Source: Liriodendron chinense
Lineage: Eukaryota > Streptophyta > Magnoliopsida > Magnoliales > Magnoliaceae
Length of the DNA stretch: 64,000 bases
Direction of reading: 5' to 3'
Assembly (NCBI GenBank): GCA_003013855.2
Contig: ML058433.1
Coordinates: 6,881,966-6,945,965 of the forward strand
Part shown: positions 1-11,557 of the stretch, one piece after another
Numbering within the stretch: position 1 is the first letter of the stretch
Layout of the letters: the number at the start of each line of letters is the position of its first letter
Made by a program: the position numbers and the translations under genes
The notes under the pieces: model-generated
What the model was told of the DNA's origin: nothing
Database searches by the model: none
The model's input: only the letters and a program-made list of their open reading frames with translations

Positions 1-2137
1 TCTCGGGGGCTTTCTCTCCTAACCTGTCCCAAACATGGCCGACACTTGATCGTATGGATGTCCGAAATCTTCTAAACAGGTAAGGGCTGAGGCGGGCAGA
101 ACCCCACGATTCTGTTCGTGTTGAATGCACCGTGATAAACAACCTTGATTTGGAAGTCGCTGTTGAATCTGACAGATGTTCCCTATTCCTAAAACTTATG
201 AAGAGGATTAAGGCAATTGGGAGGTGAAGCGCACCCTCACGAAATTGTGAGCAGCATAAGACCCCAAACTGGATTGACAAAGGGAAATGTGAGGATGTGG
301 CTCATTTTGTGGCCGAAGGAGTCCGTCGGACGATACGTGGTCTATGTGCATTGCAACAGGCAACTTTCTTGGTGTGTTGATTGAAAATCCTCAAAATTCC
401 CTCATCCGAAGATGTAAAACTATGGCACTTAACTGTGTGAGGTCCGTCTTGCTCACTGACGTAAAATGGATCGGGTGCCTTACCAGTAGTAGAAGCTGGA
501 AATGGATGAAAATTCCATACCTTTCCCTGCATTTCAGAAAAATCAGAAAATACTAAAACATTGCAAAATCATCTTTTAAAAATCGCAAAATGCTTCCATT
601 GTTTTCAATAAACACCGATCTTTACTCGAACCAAATATTTTCAAAATCACAAAAATATTTCCTTTATTTTCAATAAACGATCTTCATCCTGACTACTTAG
701 GTAAAGATTAGGATCAAATATTTGCAAAAATCAAAAAAATTATCACTATCCCCAGCACAGCACTTCAAGAGTCTCGAACTCCACTCACTCACTTCACAGT
801 TTGGGATGACGGATCTGATCACCCGCAAATTGGAATCTTGACCAAAACTGGCAACCAAACGTCATCCCAATCACACCCATCCCCCAGAAGAACATCTTGA
901 GGTTACAACTAACAACCTCCTTCATTTATCCCCATCAGTAAGGAAACAACATCTTAGGACGATAGACCTAATCAACCACGGGTCGGGATCTTGACCAACC
1001 CGTTAACCAAACATCCGCATTGAAAAGAAAATCTCCAGGGAAGCACAACCCTGCAAGATGTTGTTAGTTCTCCGCATCCCCAGCGAAAGCAAAATCATCG
1101 AACTGAAAGAGAATGAGCCAAACCATGCATCCATCATCAAATATGCATCCCCATGCATCAGCATCCATCGCATCAATCATCATGTTTACCTGCTTTAAAA
1201 ATAAAAGTCGGTTAGCCAAAGACCCCACAGGCATCCTTAATGGAGGCGCGTTCAAGCCAGATTTCCTTTTCGAAAAGATAAAAAATATTATATATATTCC
1301 TATTTGTAAATAAAAACCTCATGGAGTATCACTCCCCAGAGTGGGTATCTTTTCAAAAATCCAAAAAATACCTTCTCAATAGAGCGTTCAGCCTCCAAAA
1401 CACTGAGAGATCCTCCATATCTCTAGGTATGAGCCGATGCAAAAATAAAATAAGATCCGATGTCCCGTGGTTTCCCTGAAGACCATTGGATCCAATGACT
1501 CAAAGTACGGTCGAACTGAAATACAGTCTCAGTGCAGTCGTACCACATGCTAAGATACGAAAAGATGAAGGCTAAAAGGCTCGGTCAAAGAAACCGTCTG
1601 AACGGTGGAAACATGAATTGTAACTCAAGTATCAAAACCAGCAGATTGGGTGGAAAGAGTTCACCCGCACATACCTAGGCGTGGATGCCTGAAGTACCTT
1701 AACTGAGTCCAAGTCGGCTTAGTGGATATCTCGTAAGACTACATGGACGCAGGGCAGCTAACCACTTTGACAGTCAAGCAAAACAAGTACTCCTAGAGTG
1801 ATCCGGAAAAGCAACGAACAATCAATCACAGGGTCGGAAACCTCGTAAGACTATGATGGACGCAAAGGCTCTACTATACCTTTCCGATGTTAGTACCAAT
1901 CGGGAACGGAAGGGTTGCGATTGGGTACCCAGGTTGCAGCTCATGCAGGGACAATCGCAACATTTTCTCTAAACTCCTGCTGTATGTGCGAGTTATCAAT
2001 TTTCAGACAATCAACTGACTCAGATACAAAGGCAAGCAAAGATTTCAGACCACAATCTATGAATGGCTAGGTCAGAAGTGGAGTGTCCACTAGCTTTGGC
2101 ATTCTGTTGCACGCAACCTCTGCCAAAGAGGGGCATC
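1..2137 (+). other. Non-coding 3' internal remnant of a probable Tat-type gypsy element
   Basis: No convincing coding region is visible in either strand. The stretch leads directly into a polypurine tract (AAAGAGGGGCA near 2124-2135) followed by an LTR-like start TGTAGACACCCCACC at 2138, so it is read as the 3' untranslated internal part of a plus-strand LTR retrotransposon. Two partial repeats of the phrase 'cctcgtaagact..atggacgca' (about 1730-1750 and 1841-1862) suggest degenerate tandem structure, which is usual in Tat/Ogre 3' regions. The lineage rests on the LTR start motif only. Confidence 0.35.
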
Positions 2138-2839
2138 TGTAGACACCCCACCTTCAGCTACAATGTTGGTAGAGATAGCTAAATGAATGGAGATCCATAC
2201 CCCCAAATCCCATGTCCAAACCCAGCCAAAATTACCTTTGTAAGCCCCAATCCATAGCCCAGCTCAAGCCTGAACCTAGTCGACTCACCCCTAAACATCA
2301 GCCTGAAAACCCCCATAAGAAAAACCAGTAAAAAAATTCCAAAAAAGTCAAACTTGGTGAGTCAACCCGCTGAGTCAAATCACCGAGTCAACTCATCGGG
2401 TCAGTCCAGCCCCTGCACCCAGTCAACTCACCGTGTTAATCCATCTTTCAAACCCAGTTAACTCACCTGGTTCCGGGCCACAGCTTCGGAGTAGCTCTGA
2501 ACCTCGAACCTCAAACTTTTTTGCTTCAAGTTCGGGGGTCGTACACTCCAAAGCTGGAGCAGCGCGTCTATACGGGAAGGCTGTCCAAGCTTATTTACAC
2601 AAGCTGCCACTGCTCGCAGCTATAAATACCCCCTCCTCTCTTTTTTCAACATCCAGAAAGTTCACTTCTCATATTTCCAACCTGAGAGCTCCGAGTCCGT
2701 CTCCACCCCCTTTTAGTCCATTCCTCCACCAAGGAGAGCTCGAGTGAGAAGGGCCTAACCCTGGTCTAACCCAGCTTGACCGTAGTCCAAGTCTCACAAG
2801 CTACCTAAGTCCCAATCTTAGCCGCTCGAAGCAAACCCT
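2138..2839 (+). mobile_element. Truncated LTR (5' portion), probable Tat-type gypsy
   Basis: The LTR start TGTAGACACCCC follows a polypurine tract. A TATA box (TATAAATA, 2621-2628) sits about 480 bp in, as expected for a U3 promoter. The U3 contains several copies of GAGTCAAC/GGGTCA (2355-2460), which on the opposite strand are TTGACY W-box-like motifs. The LTR breaks off near 2840, where a minus-strand Athila gag-protease sequence begins; no LTR end or target duplication can be seen. Confidence 0.45.
2621..2628 (+). promoter_or_regulatory. TATA box of the truncated LTR
   Basis: The sequence CTATAAATACCCCC is followed by a pyrimidine-rich stretch (CCTCTCTTTTTTC), the layout typical of a plant LTR promoter and transcription start. 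Confidence 0.5.
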
Positions 2840-2841
2840 TA

Positions 2842-4481
2842 TGATAGTATTTGTTTAATGGCATCCAACAATAGGATGTTGATCTTGACTTGCTTAAAAA
2901 CCTCCAAACATTCCTGATATTTATCGTGAGGTTTGGTTGAAATCAAGCGTTGGGGGAATGGAGCAACGGGCCTATATTCTTTCACTGGTTCTTTTTCATG
3001 TGAGGCGGTGCTAGGTCCATCATCCTCTTTGGAAGATACCAGATCATTAGGTGTTGAGGCCTTTACCGGGTCAATTTTTTTTAATAATTTTACCACTTCT
3101 AAGAGTGGTGATGGACTTAACATGTTCCATGTGTTGTCTAGAGGAACTAGGCATACTTATTTCGCATTGTGATTTCAGATTAGGTAGGGGTTGGGCCATA
3201 AGAGTCCCTTACCTTGCGTTTAAGCGAGCCTTGATTTCCTCCACCGAATTTTTTAAACTCAAGCATTATCGTATGGTTCGATTGGTTTATTTGAGCTTGG
3301 CATTCCATGAACGCTTTCAATGTATCCTCTATAGGCATTTGAGGTGAGGCCATAGGAAATTGCATTGGGGGCCCCTTTTGAGGATTACTTTGGTTGGCCG
3401 TGGGTCCATTCGCCCAATTGAAGTTAGGATTGTTTCTCCAACTAGAATTGTACGTGTTTGGATTTGGAGTACTAAAAGGTCGGTGATAACTATTCAAAGC
3501 ATTCGGTTGTTCGTATAAAAGTTCTCAAAATGCAAGAATTGTTGGACAAACCCTCGTTTGATGTACGTTTGAAGCACAAATATCGCAAACAGTTTCAACA
3601 GCCCCCCTTTGTTGGGTTGTATCCACTTTTCTTATTTCCATCGCCTCGACCTTTCATGTGAGATTAGCCACTTTAGAACTTAGATCATCTTCTTCATTCA
3701 AAACGTAAATTCCTCCATTTTCCTTGGCTTGAGACTGTTTTAAACTTGTCGTCTTAGATGTATCCCATGATTGTGTGTTTTCAGCCAACATGTCAAAATA
3801 GTCCCAAGCTTCCTCTGTTTCCTTGTTCATGAACTCCTCATTGCACATGATCTCCACAAATTGGCCCATGGTTGAGTTTAGTCCATCATAGAAGAAACTA
3901 ATCAGCCTCCACCGTTCGTAGCCATGATGTAGGCATGCGTTTAATAGCTCATTATACCTTTCCCAACGTTGGAAAAAGGTTTTATCTTCTTTTTGGGCGA
4001 AGTTCATTATGGCCATTCTCAACGCATTGGTTCGATGAGCCGAGAAGAATTTTTTCAGAAACTCTCGAGTCATCTCAGCCAATGTCCCAATAGACCTTGG
4101 CCTTAAGGAATGTAGCTATGATTTGGCCTTCTCTTTCAAGGAAAAATGGAACAATTTGAGTTTTACAGTATCCTTGGTTACATTATCATAGTTTATTGTG
4201 GCAATAACCACTTCGAACTCCTTAATGTGTAGATAAGCGCTTTCGGAGTTGAGTCCATGAAATTTGGGAAGAAGTTGGATCAACCCCGGTTTAAAATCAA
4301 TATTTCCCACATTGTGAGGGAAAATTATGCAAGAGGGGGTACTAGTCCTAACGGGTTGTAAATAGTCACGTAAAGTCCTAGGTTGAGGTACATCCTCCAC
4401 TTCATTCTCATCAATTTCAGTAAAGTTTTGGGCTTGATTTTGATGTTGATTAGCCCCTTGATTGGGTTGATTTTCAGCCAT
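2842..4481 (-). pseudogene. Athila gag/protease-linker remnant
   Basis: Broken gag reading frames run from a Met at 4481 (MAENQPNQ...) down to about 2842. They include the retrotransposon gag core (LLPKFHGLNSESAYLHIKEF at about 4250; FLKKFFSAHRTNALR and FAQKEDKTFFQRWERYNELL at about 3950-4050), the 'NPNTYNSSWRNNPNF' linker (about 3440) and the 'APFPQRLI' segment (about 2960). The frame is interrupted by stops and frameshifts near 4100, 3650-3500 and 3150. The zinc-knuckle stretch seen in the intact copy is corrupted here near 3570-3600. The sequence ends within the region that precedes the aspartic protease. It is a non-functional relic of the same family as the gag-pol frame at 47588. Confidence 0.88.
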
Positions 4482-5173
4482 CCCTCTAGCAATTTTAGGA
4501 AGATTTTAACGTTTTCTAGCACAAGGTTCTCTATCAATCCCTTTAACAATTACTCCATCACTTAACAATCTCCAAGTGTGATCACGAACTGTTGAGCTCT
4601 TAATTATGCATATTCTAACCCCAATTCATCACTCATTATGCAAGGTTTTCATGATTTATAGATTAATCTAATGCATGAATTTGTGATTGTAGGACGAGAG
4701 AGATGATTCATCAATTGGAGACTTAAAGAAGCCATTTACAAGCATAGAAGATCAAAGGGCTAAGCGTCAAAGGATGAAAGAAAGAAGTCAGAGAAAAGAA
4801 GAAAGAAAGCAAAAGAAGAGGCCCACGACCGGTCGTCTATAGCTAAGGACAGGTCGCACGACCTGTCCGATCACTTAACAGGAGGGGCCACAGGGCCACA
4901 ACTCACTGGACTGTCCATGACCGGTCGTGCGACCGGTCGTCCGCTGCTCAGACCGGTCGTCCGATCAGTCCTTGAATAAATTTTCTAGGTTGAAAAATCC
5001 CAAAACTCTCTAGACATTTTTTACGTTTTTTAGACCGGTCGTGCGACCGGTCGTCCAGGAGCTCAGACCGGTCGTCTGCGTAACTGAGCGTGTTCTACAA
5101 GTCCCGAATTTCTCTGCGCACTGCATACTCTTACGCAATTTCTGGAAGATTCTGATATTGTGGAGCCTCCCCA

Positions 5174-5183
5174 CTATAAAAGG
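5174..5183 (+). promoter_or_regulatory. TATA box of the Athila LTR
   Basis: CTATAAAAGG lies about 585 bp into the LTR and is followed by a conserved GACACCTAGGG(A). The same element recurs in other Athila LTRs here, for example CTATAAGAGG at 54656-54665 and CTATAAAAGG near 10536. It marks the U3-R transition, giving a U3 of roughly 0.6 kb and a long R-U5. Confidence 0.6.
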
Positions 5184-5340
5184 ACACCTAGGGATCGTTC
5201 CTAGGGTATCTTAGAAGAGTTTGAGCATGGTGGGAGGCGGTGGAAGTGGATTTTGGAGTTCCACAACTCCTCCTAGTTTGTTTACTATTTTCATGTTTTT
5301 CTTAGTTGTTTCACGTTTCCTTGGATCATGAACGGCTAAA

Positions 5341-5362
5341 CCTCTTAGCTAGGGCTAAGAGG
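5341..5362 (+). promoter_or_regulatory. Conserved stem-loop in R/U5 of the Athila LTR
   Basis: A perfect 9-bp stem (CCTCTTAGC pairing with GCTAAGAGG) encloses a 4-base loop TAGG. The same hairpin, intact or with single changes, occurs in all seven Athila LTRs of this window: 7299-7320, 10704-10725, 24255-24276, 44618-44639, 54824-54845 and 57795-57816. It lies downstream of the TATA box and so would be in the transcript. Function is unknown; an RNA packaging, dimerisation or processing signal is an inference. Confidence 0.6.
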
Positions 5363-6146
5363 TGAAGCTTGTAGTGAATCTAAGATGTTTCAATTCGTTT
5401 AAAGTTGGTTTCAAGTTGGATTTCATGTTTAAGAACAATGGTTTGAAGTTTAATTCAAGTTCTACGTAGTTTTTCTTAGTCTTATGATGACTCATGGATA
5501 CGGAAGAATTGCTTGAGTTCTTAACTGTTTTGAGTTATTCTAGACCTGTATGATCCGAGGAATTGGAATATGCTCTAGACATATGATTTTCATGTGGGAA
5601 CTGCCTACCAAAGTTCTACTTTTCTGGATTTCTGTTGTAAGTGGGACTGTGTATGTGATTTGAATCAAGTTCAAATCATGATCTAGCTTTGTCTTGTGAC
5701 AGGACTTAATGATGGTTATGATTGTGAACTTAGTCTATTGGAATTGGGACTGACCTATGCAATTGAGTATGCTCGTCCTAGCTTGCATTGATTGAATCAT
5801 ATACATTGATCTTACATATGGCAGATTGTTGGTTTAGCTGCTCTATCATCCGACTAGATAGATCTTAATTTCGATTCTAGTTGAGAAAGTGAGAAACCAC
5901 AGCGAATTGAGCATCAAGGATTGCTACGAGTGGATCCTTGAACCCCTAGTGTCTTTTATTAATTGATTACTTCAGTTTAAGTTAAAAATTGTTATTCACA
6001 TCAATCTCCTTAAAAACTTATTTGTTAGCTTCTCAGTAGAAACTATTGGAAGTGTTTTGTGAATTCCTACATAAGTCCCTGTGGATTGACCTCGGTCTTA
6101 CCGAGTTTATTACTACATTGCAACCCTACACTTGGGGAAGCGAACA

Positions 6147-6421
6147 CGAACCCACTTAGGCATGAATCACTCAACACAAACCTAAAGTTTAATCCTAATT
6201 CTAAAAATAAAATTTTAAAATTATCTATAGTAAGAGGGGTTAGAAGGATAGAACCTGAATTGTATATCTATGTTAGAATCCTATAAAATCAAAACAAACT
6301 AAGTTAGTATTCTGATATTAGAAGAAAACCTATCCTAGAAACCAAAACAAATCCTAAACCTATCTTAACAAAATCTCAACTAAAAGTTATCTCAGAAAAA
6401 TTCTGAAAACACCGAATCAAA
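6147..6421 (-). other. Athila leader (5' untranslated internal sequence)
   Basis: Non-coding sequence between PBS and gag of the minus-strand Athila relic. Read on the minus strand it shares phrases such as ACTAACTTAGTTT and TTCAGGTTCTATC with the leader of the plus-strand Athila at 46940-47120, which supports its identity. Confidence 0.75.
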
Positions 6422-6439
6422 TCCCCGGCAGCGGCGCCA
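6422..6439 (-). other. Primer-binding site, tRNA-Asp type
   Basis: On the minus strand the sequence TGGCGCCGCTGCCGGGGA lies six bases inside the 5' LTR end at 6446. It differs at one position from the complement of the 3' end of plant tRNA-Asp, the primer used by Athila elements, so it fixes the orientation and lineage of this element. Confidence 0.88.
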
Positions 6440-6445
6440 AAAACT

Positions 6446-8061
6446 TGTTCGTTCCCCAAGTGTAGGGTTGCGATGTAATAATAATTCGGAAAGACCGAGT
6501 AATCGTCCCATAGAGATTTATATGTGGGTATTCTCAAAATTTATCTAAAATAATCTATAATCGAGATCATATGAAGAACTAAAGCTAAAAAATAGTGATT
6601 TGAAGTAAAACATTGATTATGAGAGGTAATAACAATCTAAAAAGGCACTAGAGCACCAATGATTCACTTTTGATAGTTTTCAATGCATCAACACAACTAG
6701 GTCTCTCACAACACAATCGGAATCGAATTCATATCTCTATCAAATCGAAATATGGAGCGGTTCAATCAACTCTTATCTAAAACAGTTGCTTGTTCATTGA
6801 TTCAATTCCCACAACAATGCTCAGGCCTTGGGCACACTCAATTGTATAGGCCAAGCCTCTTTCCAATCTAGTTGAGATTCACAACCATATCTTTCATCAA
6901 ATCTTGTGACTAGACTTGACTACGACCAATAATTAGAACTCTAATTAAATCAAAATCAATCAGTAAACATCTATCTCAAATTATCTCAAAAGATAAGAAC
7001 TTCAGTTTGAATGAGTTCCCACATGAAGATAGTGTCATTGTACAATAGGCAATCAAAGGGTCTACCATGCCCGAAGTCGATGATAGATCAATGAAGTACA
7101 CAAGCATAAACAATGCCAAAAAGGTAAGCTACTAGGTTAGATTCACTAAAAAGCACATGAGCCCGGAGTCATCAAGAGATCAAAGTAAAATCTGAACTAG
7201 TACTTTATTCAAACTCATATTAAACTAAATCCTTCAATTAAAACATGAAAAGGGAACCTAGGTTGCATCAATCCATCAAAAATAAATCAAAAGCTTCACC
7301 TCTTAGCCCTAGCTAAGAGGTTTTAGTTTATCTCTAAGATCCTTGAACTAGAAGCCTCAAAAACCATAAAAATAACTAAAACTAGAAGAAAAACTAGAAA
7401 AACTTGAAGTAGAATCCGTCTCCTAAGCCTCCTTGATGTTTCCCACGTCCTAGCATGCCGGGTATGAAGAAAAGAAGTCCTTTTATAGGTTTTGGACTCC
7501 AATTGCGAAGAACCTTCGAGAAATCCGGCGAAAATAGCGCTTTGCGCAGCAAATTTCAAAGCTTGTAGAAAAAGCTCTGTTACGTAGACGACCGATCTGA
7601 ACCCATGGACGACCGGTCGTAAAATGTCAAAAATAGTCCGGCAAGCTTTTGGGATTTTCATCCTCCCCTGTTGAGTGCTCGATCGATCTGACGACCGATC
7701 TGAAAAACACAAAAACAATCCAGTAAGCTTTGTTTCTCTGGACTCCTGAAGAGCAGTTTGGCGACCGGTCTAGCAATGTAGACCTGTTAGGCGCCGGTCT
7801 TGGAACAAGTCTTGGGACAGGTCTTGGGATAGTTTTTCCATATTTTCTTCTTTTTCTTTCTTCTTCTTTCCTCCACCTTTTGGCACTTGGTCTATTGATA
7901 TTCAATGCATAGAAAGTGACTCTTTTAACCATAAATTGGTGAAGTCTCTCTCTTATTCCTACAATCACAAAAACATATATTAGATTAGTCTTTAAACATG
8001 AAAACTATGCATAATGTGATGATGAAAAGGGGATAGAATATGTAATAGTCATGGCTCAACA
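6446..8061 (-). mobile_element. 5' LTR of the minus-strand Athila element
   Basis: 1,616 bp bounded by TGTTCG...CCCC on the left (reverse complement of the GCGAACA end) and ...GCTCAACA on the right (reverse complement of TGTTGAGC). It contains the TATA box on the minus strand (near 7485), the conserved stem-loop (7299-7320) and a degenerate GACCGGTC array (7580-7830). It is adjacent to the PBS, confirming it is the 5' LTR. Confidence 0.9.
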
Positions 8062-8084
8062 CTCATTCTAAGGAAGAAATAAAT

Positions 8085-8661
8085 TTGGATAATGAGGCCT
8101 TGGAAGGGTTAAAATCGGACAATTCTATTGACAAGACACCAGTCGCTGACTTGAACAATATTGTCATGCAGGAAGTTGATGGATTGGTGCTTCATTTGCC
8201 TATGGAGAGGCCAATTTCTGAAAATGTAGTGGTTGAGGACCTTTTTCAACCTACACAAGTGATCGAGAAGGTCGAACACTCTAGAGGAGTGTTTGGCATA
8301 TTTTGAGGATTAGGATGATCCTATGATCCATGACATTGTCAATGCCTTACGAAAAACTTCACCGGTGCCCACAAAGACTCATTTAACGAAGTATAAAACT
8401 GATTTATCAACAGTGGAGGCATTGGTAGAATCTGAAAATGTGGAGACCATAATGACTTGTGAAGAAGAATTCCAAGTCTCCGCATCTCTTTGGTTTATAC
8501 AAACCGAAGAGCACCATTACTGGGATAATCCTTATGTGAATAATTTTTTCCCAGACAAGTTGGAAAGGAGATTCATATTTGATGAATTCCAACCGAAGAA
8601 ATCTTCATTTCCTAACACATGGAGTGATAACTTTGAGAAACCTGCTGAATTTTTTCAGTAG
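8085..8661 (+). pseudogene. Unrecognised broken coding remnant of an Athila-related element
   Basis: Two adjoining open stretches (8085-8306 and 8323-8661) read as one product if a one-base frameshift near 8285 is allowed; a stop follows at about 8310 and another at 8659. The translation is acidic and contains segments such as LEECLAYFED, DDPMIHDIVNALRK and EEHHYWDNPYVNNFFP. It does not match the pol C-terminus found at the equivalent place in the intact Athila copy (52300-52915), although the flanking 3' sequence does match. It may be a lineage-specific extra ORF or a replacement in a non-autonomous derivative. I do not recognise the family. Confidence 0.5.
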
Positions 8662-9914
8662 GATTTTCAATGGATTAGAATGACTAACATCACTCATGTG
8701 CACTATGAAGCAGGATGGTGGATGGTATTACTAAAAACTCTTTTACTCCACCTATTAATTCTGCTTAATTCCATTCTTTTAGATGATCTTGTCTATCAAG
8801 ATTAACCTTCTAGTCTGACGGAGGTATAGAGTAGTTTCATTTATTTTAATTGCTTAGTTGTTTGGAGTTGCAAACTTCCATGATCGACTCTCCTAGGAAC
8901 TCTCGTTCTCACTCTCCTTTATTTTATCATTGCTCTCATGATTCATACTCGTTGCATATCTTTTTACATTGAGGACAATGCAAGATTTGGTTGGGGGTAA
9001 GATTCCTCGAATCTAGCAATTTATGACATTTCGAGCAAGGTTTTTATAGAAAATTTTCAATTTTTTTGAAACATTAAGACTCTTTTGAAAAACTTTGTTT
9101 CTTTGCACTTGAAATGTCATGAGTATGAAAGGATGAAAGATGAAATGATATGATTTTAAAATCTCTAAATTAACTTAAACATGATAGTTTTATATATGAA
9201 TTCCCCTATTTATATGATCGATAGAACATTTGAACACTTTTGAGTCTAGTTCACATCACACAATTCTCATGGTTTGAAGGGATTATGTAGATTTATAAAT
9301 TGGCTAGACTGAAATTTGAAGTGTTTAGGAACCAAGCCGGGATACTTTGTCCATCCTTGTCCATGGAAAAATAGCGAAAGATATGGATTTCTAAAAATCG
9401 TATCTAATGTATATGAAAGGGAAAGAAGGAAGAAAAATATGGGTATGATTGAGAATATGGTAGAAAATTTTGAAAAGGGCTACCTATCACCAACTGGGGG
9501 ATTGTCTACAGGTAATTAAAGCCGGAAATGGGACGTAATTTGAAAGCCGTCAGAAGGACAGTAAGGGAAATTCTTGTCATAGGCAATTGATTGATCTGTA
9601 CACTCTTAGATCTTTGGTTTACTGATTTATAAAGAAAGTAATCCTAGAAGTCATGAGATGAACATGCACAATGCACACTATCATATTCAGATTTGTCTAT
9701 TTGTCAATAAATCGATGGGGACTCTATGTGAACACTTATTATGGTTGGAAAATTTATGATTTCAATCTCTCATCATGTAGTTTTTTTTATTTTTGCACTT
9801 ATATGTCTTAAAGTCTATAAAACCATAGTTTTCAAGAGAGAGTTAAGTTTTCGGAGAAAGGGATTGTTTCACGCTTGTTTTGCTCGGGACTCGCAAAATG
9901 CTGGTTGGGGGGTG
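8662..9914 (+). other. 3' untranslated internal region of the Athila-related element
   Basis: No gene is seen. The stretch is collinear with 52916-54053 of the plus-strand Athila copy, including the 'GAGGACAATGCAAGATTTGGTTGGGGG' landmark (split here for length: GAGGACAATGCAAGA then TTTGGTTGGGGG), and ends in TGCTGGTTGGGGGGTG, the presumed polypurine tract before the LTR. Confidence 0.7.
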
Positions 9915-11557
9915 TGTTGAGCTTCCATTTTATACATATTCTATCCTATTGCATCGCATTATATGCATGGTTTACATGCTTAAAAGACCCATCTAATGCA
10001 TGTTTTGTTGATGTAGGAATGAGATAGAGAGTGCACTTAATTGATGATAAAGAGAGCACATTTAGGAGCCCTTGGATGAAGACCCAAGGTAGGCCAAAGA
10101 AGGAAGAGGAAAGAAGGAGAGAAGAGAAGAAAGAAAGAAAGAAAAAATGGAGGAAAAAAGGCCGAGAAAGCCAAACCGGTCCAGACCGGTCGGCCAAGGC
10201 TCAGACCGGTTGTCCAACCGGTCAGCAATTAAACAGGGACTCCCACATGTTGCAAAACTCACTAGACCAAGAACGACCAGTCGGACGACCAGTCAACCAT
10301 TACTCAGACTGGTCATCCGACCGGTCGAGAACTCGACAGGGGAGGATGAAAATTTCAAAAAAACATGCTGGACTGTTTTTGGTGATTTACTACGGGTGGT
10401 CCGACCGGTCGACCATGGGCTCCGACCAGTCATCCAAATGATCGACTGCGTAACAGAGATTGTCCTACAAGCTCCAATTTTCTCTACGCAATTGCTTGAT
10501 TTCTTACACAATCTAAAATCTTTAACACCAATCTATAAAAGGGCACCTAGGGCCTCATCTAAATCCATCATGGAATGATAAGGAAGTCGTGGGAGGTGAA
10601 GGAGATCGCTGTAGAGCGTCTATAACTCTTCCAACTCGGTTTTTCTATGTTTTTAGTAGTTTTTCTTTTGAGTTTTAGTTTAACCTATTGATGGTTGCCT
10701 AAACCTGTTAGCTAGGGCTAAGAGGTGAAGCTTTTAGTTATTTGCAATGTTCAATTGGAATCAGTTTCAGTACTTTTGGGTTTTATGAAGAACACTTCTA
10801 GTTCTAGTTTGAAATAAAATTAGTATTTTTAGTTAATCTTCTATTTCTTTTTATTGCTCTTACATGGGATATTTTGATTATTGAGATTGCTTAATAGGGG
10901 TGTTGATTGATAGAATTTTGGGTTATAGAGATCTTAGATTCATCATGATGTATTTGATGCTAGGGGATCTTACAAACTAAGTTCCTAAGTGCTTATCTAG
11001 AACTAAACTAGAAGAAGTTCTTATCTTTGGAATTGATCTGAGATAGTTATTTATGTTGATTTTGGTTCAATAGAAGTTCAATTCATGCTTCTAAATCAAG
11101 TCTAGTGACAAGGCTTGAGGAAGAATCATGAATGTGATCTTGCTTGTTTTGTGTAGAATTTGGTTGTGTGATTGAATACACTCAATGCCTTAGTTGTTTA
11201 TGAGAGAACCATATCAGTGGATGATCCATCTATGTTAGATGCATTATGATGATTCGTAACTCTATATTCCGATTGGATAGGGATAGACTTCGATTCCAAT
11301 TGAGTTATAGCTTGAATGATTTAAATTTTCATTGTGAATGATTATTAGTGGATCCTTGGCGCTCTAGTGTTTATTTTCCTGATTTAAGTATAAAATAGAT
11401 AGTTTTATGTTCTTAATTTCTATCTATCATTACAAATTCGAATTTAGCCAATCTTAGTTATAAAACTTAAAATTGTTACGACAATGCTTGAGGATCGACC
11501 TCGGTCTTACCGAGAATTATTACTACATCGCAACCTTGAACTTGAGGCGAGCGAACA
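9915..11557 (+). mobile_element. 3' LTR of the Athila-related element
   Basis: 1,643 bp from TGTTGAGCTT to GCGAACA, plus orientation. It carries a GACCGGTC-type array (10175-10440), a TATA box (CTATAAAAGG near 10536) and the conserved stem-loop with one stem mismatch (10704-10725). It follows the polypurine-like GGTTGGGGGG. No matching target duplication can be tested because the 5' end of the element is gone. Confidence 0.88.

Larger units (their letters stand above)
4590..6146 (+). mobile_element. Solo LTR of the Athila family (TSD CGAAC)
   Basis: A complete 1,557-bp LTR runs from TGTTGAGCTC to GGGGAAGCGAACA and is flanked by the perfect 5-bp duplication CGAAC (4585-4589 and 6147-6151). 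No internal element sequence is attached, so it arose by insertion followed by LTR-LTR recombination. It contains seven exact GACCGGTC palindromes between about 4820 and 5080, a TATA box at 5174-5183 and the conserved stem-loop at 5341-5362. It interrupts the leader of the minus-strand Athila relic. Confidence 0.93.
2840..8061 (-). mobile_element. 5' half of an Athila (Ty3/gypsy) element, minus strand, with nested solo LTR
   Basis: Read on the minus strand the order is 5' LTR (8061-6446), tRNA-Asp-type PBS (6439-6422), leader, then gag and the start of the protease region, ending abruptly near 2840 shortly after the conserved DAIKQI segment. The leader is split by a plus-strand solo LTR (4590-6146). 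Gag matches the intact Athila copy at 47588-52915 in order and content. Pol and the 3' LTR are missing, so the element is a truncated relic. The 5' LTR ends at 8061 inside another, plus-strand Athila-like sequence, but the partner target duplication (CTCAT at 8062) cannot be checked because the other end is lost. Confidence 0.85.
8062..11557 (+). mobile_element. 3' half of an Athila-related element, plus strand
   Basis: The order is a broken unknown coding part (8085-8661), a non-coding 3' region with the same landmarks as the 3' region of the intact Athila copy (TCTGACGGAGGTATAGAGTAGTT near 8814; ATTGAGGACAATGCAAGATTTGG near 8970; TCCTTGTCCATGG near 9353), then TGGTTGGGGGG and the 3' LTR (9915-11557). 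The upstream half is missing at the point where the minus-strand Athila 5' LTR ends (8061), consistent with insertion of that element into this one. Confidence 0.8.
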
